Assembly (NCBI GenBank): GCA_944384505.1
Contig: CALWTQ010000016.1
Span: 1 to 56,125, forward strand
Origin: an uncultured Mediterraneibacter sp.
Lineage (GTDB): Bacteria; Bacillota; Clostridia; Lachnospirales; Lachnospiraceae
Length of the DNA: 56,125 bases
Direction: 5' to 3'
This document shows, in pieces, positions 16,388-25,161 of the stretch. The notes under the pieces are model-generated. The model did not search any database. It saw nothing but the letters and a program-made list of their open reading frames with translations, and was not told the origin of the DNA. Position numbers and translations under genes: made by a program. Every line of letters starts with the position of its first letter. The first letter of the stretch is position 1.

Positions 16388-17130
16388 TGGGATATCTGTA
16401 CATAGAGACAGCCTGTGAAAATGGAAGGACTGTGGTAAAAGACAGCTATTTTACCGCACCGTTCAAGATTACAAAACCTTTTGTCAGTCACAATGTACTG
16501 GAACTGATAATCATGCAGGCGTCAGCCGGAATCCTGGAAGGGGACAGCCATGAACTGGAATTTAAGATCAGGACAGGAAGCCATGTGATCATCACGGGAC
16601 AGTCCTATACAAAGCTGTTCCGTATGGGAAAAGGGCAGGCACGTCAGAAACTGAAGATCACAGTGGAAAAGGACGCCTCTCTCTGCTATCTCCCGTGTCC
16701 GGTGATCCCGTTCAGGGACAGTGACTTTACAAATACAGGTGAAGTCAGACTGGAAAAGGGCGCACGGTTTGCTATGACGGATATTCTGGCATGCGGAAGA
16801 AAAGGGATGGGAGAAGTATTTGAGTTCCGGAAATATCATTCCCGCACTGTGGTCTTTGAAGAAGAGGTCCCTGTTTTTGCAGATAATACAAGACTGGTAC
16901 CGAAAGAAAACGAGCCAGGAAGAATCGGATTCTTTGAAGGAAATACCCATCAGGGAATGGCCTATATTTATGGGAGGACTGTGGATATACCGGAAGAAAG
17001 GGGCTCACTGACCGCTGCGTACAGCTGTGCAAAAAGGGGAACCGTCGTCCGTGTCCTTGGGGACAGCAGTGATGAGACAGAGAGGTTTTTGAAAAAAATT
17101 GTAATGGAGGGAAATGAATATGGCATATAA
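16387..17130 (+). CDS. ureD: Urease accessory protein UreD (UreH)
   Basis: This 247-residue scaffold protein binds apo-urease and takes part in the UreDFG activation complex. Motifs of the family are present: KPFVSHNVLELIIMQASAGI (usually a GG-GDxxxGD region), EGDSHELEFKIRTGSHVIIT and PCPVIPFRDSDFTNTGEVRL. The gene order A/B-C-E-F-G-D with D last is common in Gram-positive urease clusters. It overlaps the next gene by 11 bp. Confidence 0.93.
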   Translation: MGYLYIETACENGRTVVKDSYFTAPFKITKPFVSHNVLELIIMQASAGILEGDSHELEFKIRTGSHVIITGQSYTKLFRMGKGQARQKLKITVEKDASLCYLPCPVIPFRDSDFTNTGEVRLEKGARFAMTDILACGRKGMGEVFEFRKYHSRTVVFEEEVPVFADNTRLVPKENEPGRIGFFEGNTHQGMAYIYGRTVDIPEERGSLTAAYSCAKRGTVVRVLGDSSDETERFLKKIVMEGNEYGI

Positions 17131-17734
17131 TGTGATCACCGTAACAAGGCAGTTTGGAAGTCTTGGAAGAAAAATAGCCAGAGAAGTTGCGGATCATCTG
17201 GGTTATGAGTATTATGACAGAGATATCATTGAATTTGCAGTGAAAGAGATGCGGGGAGATATTGAAAAACTGTCCGCGTTTGACCAGCAGCCCATTTCAC
17301 CGTTTGATAAGATGATGCATCCTCTCGGACTTGGAAATACGAAAATGAAGCGCGCTCTGTTTGAAATGGAAAAGAGTATCATGGTAGACCTTGCGGCCAG
17401 CAGAAACTGTGTGATCGTCGGCAGATGTTCAGATTATGTACTTCGAGAATATGGTATTCCGGATGAAAATATGCTGAATGTGTTCATTTATGCGCCTATT
17501 GAAAAAAGGCTTATTAACTGTAAAGAAGAACTGCAGATTGAAGATCCCGGTGAAGCATATTTATACCTTACCGGAGTAGACAAGGCAAGAGAGGTGTTTT
17601 ATAAACATTGTACAAAGCATAGATTTACCAGTAATAAATTCCGGCATCTTCTGATAGACAGTTCCATGGCCGATTTTAGTAAAGTGGCGGATATTATCAT
17701 GGACAGTGCAAAAATTAAATTTGGGATCGGATAG
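17120..17734 (+). CDS. Cytidylate kinase-like family protein
   Basis: This 204-residue protein resembles the cytidylate-kinase-like family (AAK6/Cmk-like). It has ITVTRQFGSLGRKIAREVAD as an unusual P-loop, YEYYDRDIIEFAVKE, then VIVGRCSDYVLR and a C-terminal helical part. The usual GxxGxGKS is replaced by RQFGSLGRKIA, which is typical of this family. ATG 17120 is 8 nt after GGAGGG inside ureD. True substrate unknown. The overlap with the last urease gene suggests a link with urea metabolism or chance capture by the operon; a terminator follows. Confidence 0.85.
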   Translation: MAYNVITVTRQFGSLGRKIAREVADHLGYEYYDRDIIEFAVKEMRGDIEKLSAFDQQPISPFDKMMHPLGLGNTKMKRALFEMEKSIMVDLAASRNCVIVGRCSDYVLREYGIPDENMLNVFIYAPIEKRLINCKEELQIEDPGEAYLYLTGVDKAREVFYKHCTKHRFTSNKFRHLLIDSSMADFSKVADIIMDSAKIKFGIG

Positions 17735-17740
17735 TCTAAA

Positions 17741-17771
17741 AATAATTCTGGTCAAAATGACCAGAATTTAT
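17741..17771 (+). terminator. Intrinsic terminator of the urea operon
   Basis: AATTCTGGTCA (17744-17754) and TGACCAGAATT (17758-17768) form a perfect 11-bp stem with an AAA loop, A-rich before and followed by TATCT. It lies 10 bp after the last stop codon of the urt-ure operon. Confidence 0.8.
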
Positions 17772-17986
17772 CTGGTTCATCTGGGGGATGCACGGTGAGG
17801 ATTAGGACTACGGTGATATGGATAATATCGACAACAAAGACTTTAAGATAATCAGATTAGAAGTCTTTTCACTGGAAGGCAAAATTGCACTCGTATTGAA
17901 CATGAGCGGTTTTTTAAGAACATATTCTTCTTTTTTTAGACATTTTTTCTCTCTTATTGAATCATGTGCTAAATATCAGTAAGTAT
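17772..17986. other. Intergenic region with a weak 54-codon ORF and a hairpin
   Basis: No convincing gene lies between the urea operon and manA. A 54-codon frame (17818-17982, starting MDNIDNKDFKIIRLEVFSLE) has no good ribosome binding site and matches nothing I know. AAAGACTT (17836) pairs with AAGTCTTT (17861). Composition is AT-rich towards the end. Confidence 0.4.
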
Positions 17987-18025
17987 AAAGCTGCAGCGTC
18001 GGTTATTTACCGACGCTGCAGCTTT
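17987..18025. terminator. Perfect 16-bp hairpin upstream of manA
   Basis: AAAGCTGCAGCGTCGG and its exact complement flank a TTATTTA loop. Only a short T-run follows (CTTTAACTTT). It lies 49 bp before the manA start, so it may be a leader attenuator rather than a simple terminator. Confidence 0.7.
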
Positions 18026-18073
18026 AACTTTATTTACTTTAATGATTTATTCGTAATGCCAGGAGGAGAGCAG

Positions 18074-19870
18074 ATGCCGGAACTTTTATTTTTAAAACCG
18101 TTTTTCAGGAAAATGATATGGGGAGGGAGCAGGCTGCATGAGATATATGGTGAACAGTGTCCTGCAGATCATATCGGGGAGAGCTGGAATATAAGCGCCC
18201 ATGAAAACGGAAGAAGCACAATCATATCAGGAGAGTATGAAGGAAAGACACTGGATATGTTATGGAAAGAGCATCCAGAAGTCTTCGGCAATGAGGATGG
18301 AAAATTGGGACAGGAATTCCCCCTTCTTATAAAACTGATTGATGCGGGGAAAGACCTCAGCATACAGGTGCATCCGGACGATGAGTACGCCCATATCCAT
18401 GCAAATGGATCACTGGGAAAGAAAGAATGCTGGTATGTGGTGGACTGCGATGAGGATGCAACGATCGTGATCGGGCATAATGCAGCTGATTCCGAGGAAG
18501 TAAAGAAGATGATAGAGGCGAAGAAGTGGAAGGAATTTCTGCGTGAAATACCGATACATAAAGGCGATTTCTTTCAGATCGATCCGGGCTGTGTACACGC
18601 TATAAAAGGCGGGACTTTTATACTGGAAACTCAGCAGTCCAGTGATGTTACATATCGTGTTTACGATTATGACCGTCTGGAGGACGGAAAACCCCGCTCA
18701 CTGCATCTGAAAGAGAGTATGGACGTGATAAAGGCTCCTTTTGTTCCGGCGCCGGATCAGCGCAAAAGGATGGAGACGGAGAACGCAGATATGGAGCATC
18801 TGGTGAAATGCGATAAATATTCTGTGGAGAAGTATGATATCCATGGAAAATGGATACATAATTTTCGTATGCCTTTTGTTAATCTGACTGTGATCGAAGG
18901 GAGCGGAAGGATCGAAGAATCCGAAGTAAAGAAGGGTGACAGCCTGATTGTACCGAATGGCTGCGGACCGGTCTGCATGGAGGGGGAATTTTCTGTTATC
19001 TGTTCCTGGCCTGAGTATGCCGTAGCAGAAGAAAAGGAAAAGAAAGAAGAAAAACCATATGAAATTATTGTTACGGACTGGATGGGACGCAGAAAAGCAG
19101 GTGTATCAGGAGAAAAGCAGGCGATTCTTGCATTTAAAGATATCTATGAAGCAGGTGACCTTATTCAATTTCGGATTCCGGAAGAAAACAGATTTTATAA
19201 AATCCGCGTAGATGATACAATGGATGAGTCAATAGTATTTCTTACCCGGAGAGAGATGACATATGATATTCCTTTTGCAGAAAAAAAGAAATCCTACAAT
19301 AAAAAATCGTTTACCGGAGAACGTCATTATCTTACGTTGAAAAAGGCAGAATCGTATGAGACAAAGGTTTACAGAAATCTGGCGAAAAATGTGATAGATC
19401 AGCATGGGGAACACGGATGTTACCCACACGCTTCGGCAAATGTGGAAACAAGAGGAGAATCTGTATTTGCGGCAAGAAACGCCATAGACGGCGTGCTTGC
19501 AAACGATTCCCACGGGTCATGGCCTTATGAGTCCTGGGGGATCAATATGAACGATAAGGCGGAGATGACACTGGAATTTGGAAGAGAGGTAGATTTTGAC
19601 AAGATTATACTGTATACAAGAGCGGATTTCCCACACGATAACTGGTGGACAAAAGCTACCTTTACATTTTCCGACGGCACGCAGGAGACTGTGAATATGG
19701 AAAAGAGCAGCGAGCCGCATGTGTTTGAGATTAAGCGCAGAGCAGTTACCTGGCTGAGATTGTCTGATCTGATTAAGGCAGATGATCCGTCCCCGTTCCC
19801 GGCATTGACGCAGATAGAAGTGTATGGAACTGAAAGTATGATGCAGCCAGAAGAGGAACTGGCATATTGA
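18074..19870 (+). CDS. manA: Mannose-6-phosphate isomerase fused to a discoidin-like domain
   Basis: This 598-residue protein starts at ATG 18074 after AGGAGG. Residues about 1-315 are a type I phosphomannose isomerase with zinc ligands in QVHPDD (His100), KKECW (Glu118) and GCVHAIKGG (His175), followed by the TYRVYDYDR motif. Normal enzymes of this type end there. Here a charged linker (EEKEKKEEK) leads to a beta-rich middle domain and a C-terminal F5/8-type C (discoidin/CBM32-like) region with ASANVETRGESVFAARNAID, NDSHGSWPYESWGI and TWLRLSDLIK. No signal peptide is visible, so the binding-like domain would be cytosolic. A fusion of a metabolic enzyme with a carbohydrate-recognition fold is unusual. 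Confidence 0.85.
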   Translation: MPELLFLKPFFRKMIWGGSRLHEIYGEQCPADHIGESWNISAHENGRSTIISGEYEGKTLDMLWKEHPEVFGNEDGKLGQEFPLLIKLIDAGKDLSIQVHPDDEYAHIHANGSLGKKECWYVVDCDEDATIVIGHNAADSEEVKKMIEAKKWKEFLREIPIHKGDFFQIDPGCVHAIKGGTFILETQQSSDVTYRVYDYDRLEDGKPRSLHLKESMDVIKAPFVPAPDQRKRMETENADMEHLVKCDKYSVEKYDIHGKWIHNFRMPFVNLTVIEGSGRIEESEVKKGDSLIVPNGCGPVCMEGEFSVICSWPEYAVAEEKEKKEEKPYEIIVTDWMGRRKAGVSGEKQAILAFKDIYEAGDLIQFRIPEENRFYKIRVDDTMDESIVFLTRREMTYDIPFAEKKKSYNKKSFTGERHYLTLKKAESYETKVYRNLAKNVIDQHGEHGCYPHASANVETRGESVFAARNAIDGVLANDSHGSWPYESWGINMNDKAEMTLEFGREVDFDKIILYTRADFPHDNWWTKATFTFSDGTQETVNMEKSSEPHVFEIKRRAVTWLRLSDLIKADDPSPFPALTQIEVYGTESMMQPEEELAY

Positions 19871-19889
19871 GAAAAAGTGAGGAAATGTT

Positions 19890-21482
19890 ATGTCTCAGAA
19901 AAAGTACAAAGTCATTTTGGCCGATGACGAACTTCTTATCCTCAGAGGGTTAAGAAAACTGATCGACTGGGAAAAACAGAACATTCAGATTGTCGGCGAG
20001 GCACACACAGGTGAAGAAGTGATGCGCCTGATCGATGAGAAAAGGCCTGATCTTATTATATCAGATATTAATATGCCGGAGATGACAGGACTTGATATGC
20101 TGCGGAGCATTACGGAGAGGAAGCTTCCGGTAAAGGTAATCTTTATCAGTGGATATCAGGAGTTTTCTTATGCAAAAGACGCAGTGACGTATGGAGCTGT
20201 GGATTATATCTTAAAGCCGATAGAGAAAGAGAAACTTCTGCATGCGATTGAAAAAGCGCTGAACAGTTTACAGGAAGAGAAGAAGCTGGAGATATTTGAG
20301 ACCGTTGAAACGGAAGATATGTATCAGAAAGTCGTTAAGCGGCGGAAAGGTAACATTAATGAGGATCAGATTTACGAGGAGTTTAAGAACCTTAATATAG
20401 ATATTCGCGGCAAAGATATGGTGACAGTGGGAATCCGTCTGATATTTCTGAAAAATACGGAGAGAACCTCCAAGCTGAATGAGTTATTCGGCTTTTCTGT
20501 TTTTAACCGGATACACAGCGAGCTGCGGGCACGGAAATGGGGATTCGTAGGAAAAAAGGAAATGAATACCTGTTATTTCACTTTCCTGCTGGCACCGGAA
20601 GAGACAGAGAAAGATGTGGAACGGAAGCTTAATACTATATTGCAGATGATCCGAAATTATGAACAGTACGCAGTAAAGACAGGTGTGGGCGGAAGAATAA
20701 GTGATTTTTCACGGTTGGCTCTTGAGTACGATACCGCGCGTTTTGCGTTGGAACTTTATTATTTTACAGAAGAAGATATTATCTGGTATGATAGGATACA
20801 GAGAGACTTTAACGATTCGCTGGAGGATTACGAAAACAATTTCAAAAGGCTGCTGGTATGTTTCTCAGAGGGAAAAGGAGATTACAAAAATGAGACAGGA
20901 AATATCCTGTCCGTGATCCGCAACCTGCATTACGGCAGCCGTTTTGCGGCAGCGAACCGCTGTGTGCTGCTCGTCCATGATATGACGAAAGAATTGATAA
21001 AACTTCAGGTACTGGGCCAGTCGTTTGCGCAGCTGGAAGAGGAAACTGAGATGGAGATCAGGCGAAAAGGGCTCTACCGGCTTGCCTGCGGCTGTGTAAC
21101 AGAATATTTCGACCGCGTGGATCAGGAAGTAAAAGAGGGATTCGGAAACGAGCAGGCACAGGAGCTCAAAAGGGTCAAAACATATCTTGAGGAACATTAC
21201 AGGGAGAATTTATCACTGGAGTCCATGGCGGAAGTATTCAGCATGAACCCCTATTATTTCAGCAGCTATTTTAAGAAGAATATAGGACAGAATTTCAAAA
21301 CCTATCTGACAGAATTGCGGATGAGCCGCGCGGAAATCCTCCTTCGTAGCACGGATATGAAATCCTATCAGATTGCGATGGAGGTAGGGTATAAAAATGT
21401 CCGCCAGTTTAATGAGAACTTTAAAGCGAGATACGGCATGAGTCCCAGTGAGTACAGGAAAAAGAATGAGAAGAAATCTTAG
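19890..21482 (+). CDS. YesN-type response regulator, AraC family
   Basis: This 530-residue transcription regulator has an N-terminal receiver domain with Asp12-Asp13, phospho-acceptor Asp59 (LIISDINMPEMTG) and Lys109 (YILKPIE). A central region of about 270 residues follows, then a C-terminal AraC DNA-binding domain (about 430-525: LSLESMAEVFSMNPYYFSSY, AMEVGYKNVRQFNENFKARY, GMSPSEYRK). Partner kinase is encoded two genes downstream. It likely activates the sugar locus. Its 3' end overlaps the lipoprotein gene by 17 bp. Confidence 0.93.
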   Translation: MSQKKYKVILADDELLILRGLRKLIDWEKQNIQIVGEAHTGEEVMRLIDEKRPDLIISDINMPEMTGLDMLRSITERKLPVKVIFISGYQEFSYAKDAVTYGAVDYILKPIEKEKLLHAIEKALNSLQEEKKLEIFETVETEDMYQKVVKRRKGNINEDQIYEEFKNLNIDIRGKDMVTVGIRLIFLKNTERTSKLNELFGFSVFNRIHSELRARKWGFVGKKEMNTCYFTFLLAPEETEKDVERKLNTILQMIRNYEQYAVKTGVGGRISDFSRLALEYDTARFALELYYFTEEDIIWYDRIQRDFNDSLEDYENNFKRLLVCFSEGKGDYKNETGNILSVIRNLHYGSRFAAANRCVLLVHDMTKELIKLQVLGQSFAQLEEETEMEIRRKGLYRLACGCVTEYFDRVDQEVKEGFGNEQAQELKRVKTYLEEHYRENLSLESMAEVFSMNPYYFSSYFKKNIGQNFKTYLTELRMSRAEILLRSTDMKSYQIAMEVGYKNVRQFNENFKARYGMSPSEYRKKNEKKS

Positions 21483-22707
21483 AAAACAAATGAAAAGAGC
21501 AGGTGCAGGTGTTTTAGCACTGCTGGTGCTTTCAGGATGCGCACAGGCGGAGGAGGAGCTTGCCAGTGTTGAGCAGATAGAGCTGCGGGTAGTATATTCC
21601 AGCGGCGATGCAAACTGGAAGTCGTGTCTCGAAGACGTGGCAGAGCAGTTTATGGAGGAACATCCCGGGATAACGGTGGAGCTGTATACGCCGGGAAATC
21701 AGGAAAACAGGCTGTACTCGGATCAGCTTAAAATTCTGTATGCACAGGATCAGTTTTATGATGTGCTGGAGCTGAGAGAACCGCAGAAAATTTCGGATGC
21801 GGGGCTTCTGGCGGATATGCCGGATGAGGTGACAGAACTGATCGACCCGGCGGCGCTTGTAGGAGGCAAGTACGTTCCGATTTATCAGATGAACAGGGGG
21901 ATTATCTGTAATCTTGATATTTTTGAGCAGCTAGGGCTCGATATTCCCCAAACATACGAAGAATTTCTGGAGTGCTGTGAGGTGATCAAGAATGCCGGAT
22001 ACAGCCCTCTTGCTGTAGGCGGGGCAGATCTGTGGCATATGGAGTTCTGGGGGAATTATCTGTTCGATAACTTTATGCTCGATGAGAACCAGGAAATCGT
22101 ATGGACGGAGGAAAGAGCCAGGGAGATGCTGTCGGCATTCAGGCAGCTTTCGGAGAAAGGCTATATAGGAGAAGAATATCGTGAAATGTCTGACAATGAG
22201 ACTGCGCAGGAAATTGCAGCGGGAGATGCGGCAATGCTTTATACCGGCGCATGGATGCTTCCTCAGATAAGAGGAATGAATCCCGGACTGAAACTGGGCT
22301 TCTTTTTTCTGGCCGGTCCGGGCGGGACGACTTATGCGGTCAGGGATCTGAGTAACTGCTGGGGGATATCGGAGAGCTGTGCGTCTGATCCGGACAAATA
22401 CGAAGCAGCGTCGGAATTCCTCCAGTTCTTTTATTCCGGCGGGGTTTATGAAAGTGTTCTGAATATGATGACAGCCCGCTCAGTAACTCAGCGGAAAACG
22501 GAGGGGGGAGAACCGGATACGGCAGTTCTTGTATCAGAAGCGTACAATGATGATATCGTAGTTACAGACAGGGTCATCAGTAATCTGGACACGCCGGGAG
22601 GATTCAGGAACAGTTTTAATCAAATCCTCAGAGAAACCTTATGGGGAGCTGCTCCCGTGGAAGAACTGGCGGAAACGCTGACCGCAGAATGGGAGGCAGA
22701 GAGATGA
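21466..22707 (+). CDS. Extracellular solute-binding lipoprotein without permease (sensor partner)
   Basis: This 413-residue family 1 solute-binding protein probably starts at ATG 21466 after AGGAAAAAG; ATG 21490 is an alternative. The lipobox is LVLSGC. The mature part shows the sugar-binding fold (VAEQFMEEHPGITVELYTPG, YVPIYQMNRGIICNLDIFEQ, GDAAMLYTGAWMLPQIRG). There are no ABC permease genes in the window beside it; instead it is inserted between, and overlaps, the response regulator and the kinase (ATGA overlap with the latter). It may therefore act as the ligand-sensing part of the two-component system rather than in transport. Confidence 0.88.
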   Translation: MRRNLRKQMKRAGAGVLALLVLSGCAQAEEELASVEQIELRVVYSSGDANWKSCLEDVAEQFMEEHPGITVELYTPGNQENRLYSDQLKILYAQDQFYDVLELREPQKISDAGLLADMPDEVTELIDPAALVGGKYVPIYQMNRGIICNLDIFEQLGLDIPQTYEEFLECCEVIKNAGYSPLAVGGADLWHMEFWGNYLFDNFMLDENQEIVWTEERAREMLSAFRQLSEKGYIGEEYREMSDNETAQEIAAGDAAMLYTGAWMLPQIRGMNPGLKLGFFFLAGPGGTTYAVRDLSNCWGISESCASDPDKYEAASEFLQFFYSGGVYESVLNMMTARSVTQRKTEGGEPDTAVLVSEAYNDDIVVTDRVISNLDTPGGFRNSFNQILRETLWGAAPVEELAETLTAEWEAER

Positions 22708-24509
22708 AGAGAAGGGACAGTATATTTTTCCGTCTGACACTGACATTCCTCTTTCTCGGGCTGATACCTATCCTGGCAGCAACAGCAGTTCTGTACCGCG
22801 CATTTGCCGGAAATACCGAGGATATCATGCTGCGTAATCTTTCCAATCTTATTCAGTATGCCGGCGATAATATTTCGCTGACACTGGATGAGTACAGCAG
22901 ACTGACAGGCGAGATATATAATCAGGACGTTGCTGACAGGATCATGCTTGCAGATTATCTGAAAAATGCAGATACGGATGATGCGGAGAGGCAGCTGACG
23001 ATGAATATGGTCATGCAGAATCTTGTGGATGAGGACAGTAAGATACGGACCGCATGTTTTGTTGATAATCGAGGCAATCTCAGCTATGCTACAAAAAACA
23101 CACAGAAAGTAATGGACGAGGCGCGCTGGGCTGAGGCGATGGAAGATTCGAGAGGGTTTAAAAACAGTATACGCATGGCGGGATCACACGCGGATGATTA
23201 TTTTGCCGGTTCGGATAATCAGGTTATGACATTTATCTCGGAATTTAATGATAATACGGTGTTCAGCGCTACCCGTCTGTCTCTTGGCACACTTTATCTG
23301 GATTTAGAATTTTCCCACATTTCTGAACTGGCGTCGGATATTTCATTAAATGAGGAAGGCATATTCCGGATCGTGGACGGAAACAGAGTATGTGTATACA
23401 GTTATAATGCGAAAGACATTGGGCGTATGCTGGAGGATGTGCCAGTGCCGGATATGAAAGAGAGTGAAACCCAGAAGTATATAAAAGCGGACGGAAACTA
23501 TTATGTGTATTTCCGGATACCGGGAACCGAATGGACTGCGGAAGTCGAAGTGAGCGAGAATGCAGTTTTAAGGAATGCGAAGGCGGTACAGATATATATT
23601 GTGATATTCTTGATGGTGAGCGCGGGGGCACTTCTGCTTGTGTACCGGAATTACCTGAAAGGCATCCGCAAGCCTATGGGAAGGCTGATACGGGGAATGA
23701 ATGCGATACAGAACGGAAACCTTAAAGTGCGGGTAGAGCCGGAGAAGCTGGACGAGATCGGCAGTCTGGCAGCCGGTCTGAATCAGATGGCTGAGGAGCT
23801 GGACAGCTATATCCAGCGAGTGTATGTCAGTGAACTGAAGCAGAGGGAGACCGAGCTTGATATGCTCAAGACACAAATACGGCCGCACTATCTGTATAAT
23901 ACTCTGGAAGTGATCCGGATGCAGGCGGTCAGCAATGACGATTTCGAGACAGCGGAAATGGTGGAGAGTCTGTCGAAACAGCTTAGGTATCTGATCGGAA
24001 AGACAGGAGACACTGTGAAGCTTAAGGATGAACTGGACAATATCAGTGAATATTTCAAACTGCTCCGAATGCGTTATGAGAGACGCTTTTCACTGGAAAT
24101 CAGCGTGCCGGAGAGTCTTAAAGACTACTGTATCATGAAGCTGAGCCTTCAGCCTGTGGTAGAGAATGCAGTCAAACACGGGCTTATTCCCAAGGCGGGA
24201 GACGGGATTATCAGTATCAGCGCCATGGCAAATGAAGACTGCCTGGAGGTGACCGTGATGGACGATGGTGTCGGGATGGATGAAAAACGGACAGAAGAGC
24301 TAAGGAAAACCATAGAGTCTGAAGAAGAGTCGCAGTACAGTGACGGCAGGCTTCACATTGGTGTCAGGAATACTGCGGAACGGCTGAGAAAAGCATACGG
24401 GAGCGGGTATGGAATACAGGTGGCGAGTGAAAAGGGAATCGGCACGGTAGTTACAATCCGGTATCCGGTGTTTCGCAGGAAAGAAACAGAAAAACAGGAG
24501 ATTATTTAA
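22704..24509 (+). CDS. YesM-type sensor histidine kinase
   Basis: This 601-residue kinase starts at ATG 22704, overlapping the lipoprotein stop (ATGA), with GGAGG upstream. It has TM1 at about 11-33, a large extracellular sensor domain (about 34-293), TM2 at about 295-315, HAMP to about 370, the His kinase domain with His395 (QIRPHYLYNTLEVI) and the ATPase domain with Asn488 (VENAVKHGL) and DDGVGMDEK. It belongs to the YesM/LytS-like kinases that sense sugars or peptides. Its output is the YesN regulator two genes upstream. Confidence 0.93.
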   Translation: MKRRDSIFFRLTLTFLFLGLIPILAATAVLYRAFAGNTEDIMLRNLSNLIQYAGDNISLTLDEYSRLTGEIYNQDVADRIMLADYLKNADTDDAERQLTMNMVMQNLVDEDSKIRTACFVDNRGNLSYATKNTQKVMDEARWAEAMEDSRGFKNSIRMAGSHADDYFAGSDNQVMTFISEFNDNTVFSATRLSLGTLYLDLEFSHISELASDISLNEEGIFRIVDGNRVCVYSYNAKDIGRMLEDVPVPDMKESETQKYIKADGNYYVYFRIPGTEWTAEVEVSENAVLRNAKAVQIYIVIFLMVSAGALLLVYRNYLKGIRKPMGRLIRGMNAIQNGNLKVRVEPEKLDEIGSLAAGLNQMAEELDSYIQRVYVSELKQRETELDMLKTQIRPHYLYNTLEVIRMQAVSNDDFETAEMVESLSKQLRYLIGKTGDTVKLKDELDNISEYFKLLRMRYERRFSLEISVPESLKDYCIMKLSLQPVVENAVKHGLIPKAGDGIISISAMANEDCLEVTVMDDGVGMDEKRTEELRKTIESEEESQYSDGRLHIGVRNTAERLRKAYGSGYGIQVASEKGIGTVVTIRYPVFRRKETEKQEII

Positions 24510-24577
24510 CATATCCCGGTGAAGTTTTTAGAGGTTTGACGGAAATTATAGAGAAAGATCAAGAGGTTTTGTAAGAT

Positions 24578-24612
24578 GGCATTGTCGATGAAGTGATCGG
24601 CAGTGCCTTTTT
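24578..24612 (+). terminator. Terminator or attenuator before the PTS genes
   Basis: GGCATTG and CAGTGCC enclose an inner CGAT/ATCG stem and are followed by TTTTTA. It lies in the 149-bp gap between the kinase and the EIIA gene, 47 bp before the EIIA start. It may separate regulatory from transport genes or be subject to antitermination. I see no clear promoter in this gap. Confidence 0.65.
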
Positions 24613-24658
24613 ATTTGGAACTGCTGGAGAATTACAGTATGAGGAGAGGAGAGAGAAG

Positions 24659-25081
24659 ATGACTGATAAGAAAGTGATCCTTGCAACCCACGGCAGACTT
24701 TCGGAGGGGATGATGCATTCCGTACAGATGATCGCGGGGAAGAATGAAGATCTGAGCTGCATGGGTATGATGCCGGGAGAACATTATCAGCCCATGGTTG
24801 ATTCTGTAGAAGCAATGGCAAAAGAAAACCCGGATACACAGTATATCATTATTACCGATCTGTTCGGCGGAAGCGTGTGCAACGGGATGACGATGCTTGC
24901 AGGTTATCCCAATGTAAAACTGCTTGCAGGGATGAACATGGGACTGGTGATTAATATACTTCTTACGCCCGGCGCGCTCAGTGATAAACAGCTGGCGGAG
25001 ATCGTTGAGGAGTCAAGGCAGGCACTGATGATCGTGCAGCCGGTCAGAACGGATGCAGGAGCGGAAGAAGAGTTTTTCTGA
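24659..25081 (+). CDS. PTS mannose-family EIIA component
   Basis: This 140-residue cytosolic phosphocarrier starts at ATG 24659. Phosphorylation site His11 lies in ILATHGRLSEGMMHS; the fold-typical IIITDLFGGSVCNGM and LLAGMNMGLVINIL motifs are present. It passes phosphate from HPr to the EIIB encoded next. It starts the EIIA-B-C-D block for a mannose/fructose/sorbose-family permease; substrate is likely an oligosaccharide given the glycosidase genes downstream. Confidence 0.93.
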   Translation: MTDKKVILATHGRLSEGMMHSVQMIAGKNEDLSCMGMMPGEHYQPMVDSVEAMAKENPDTQYIIITDLFGGSVCNGMTMLAGYPNVKLLAGMNMGLVINILLTPGALSDKQLAEIVEESRQALMIVQPVRTDAGAEEEFF

Positions 25082-25161
25082 TATTAACAGGTGGATTCAG
25101 CGGGAAAATTAAAACCGCTTTGTTCCAGATAAAAACCAAAAGGAAAGGGAGGGAATCACAA

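Noticed and set aside
17818-17982. 54-codon ORF between the urea operon and manA
   Set aside because: No ribosome binding site, no recognisable motif, and it contains an internal hairpin; noted only as part of the intergenic description.
21466-22707. Reading the solute-binding protein as part of a local ABC sugar importer
   Set aside because: No permease or ATPase genes of that type occur near it; the nearby transporter is a PTS.
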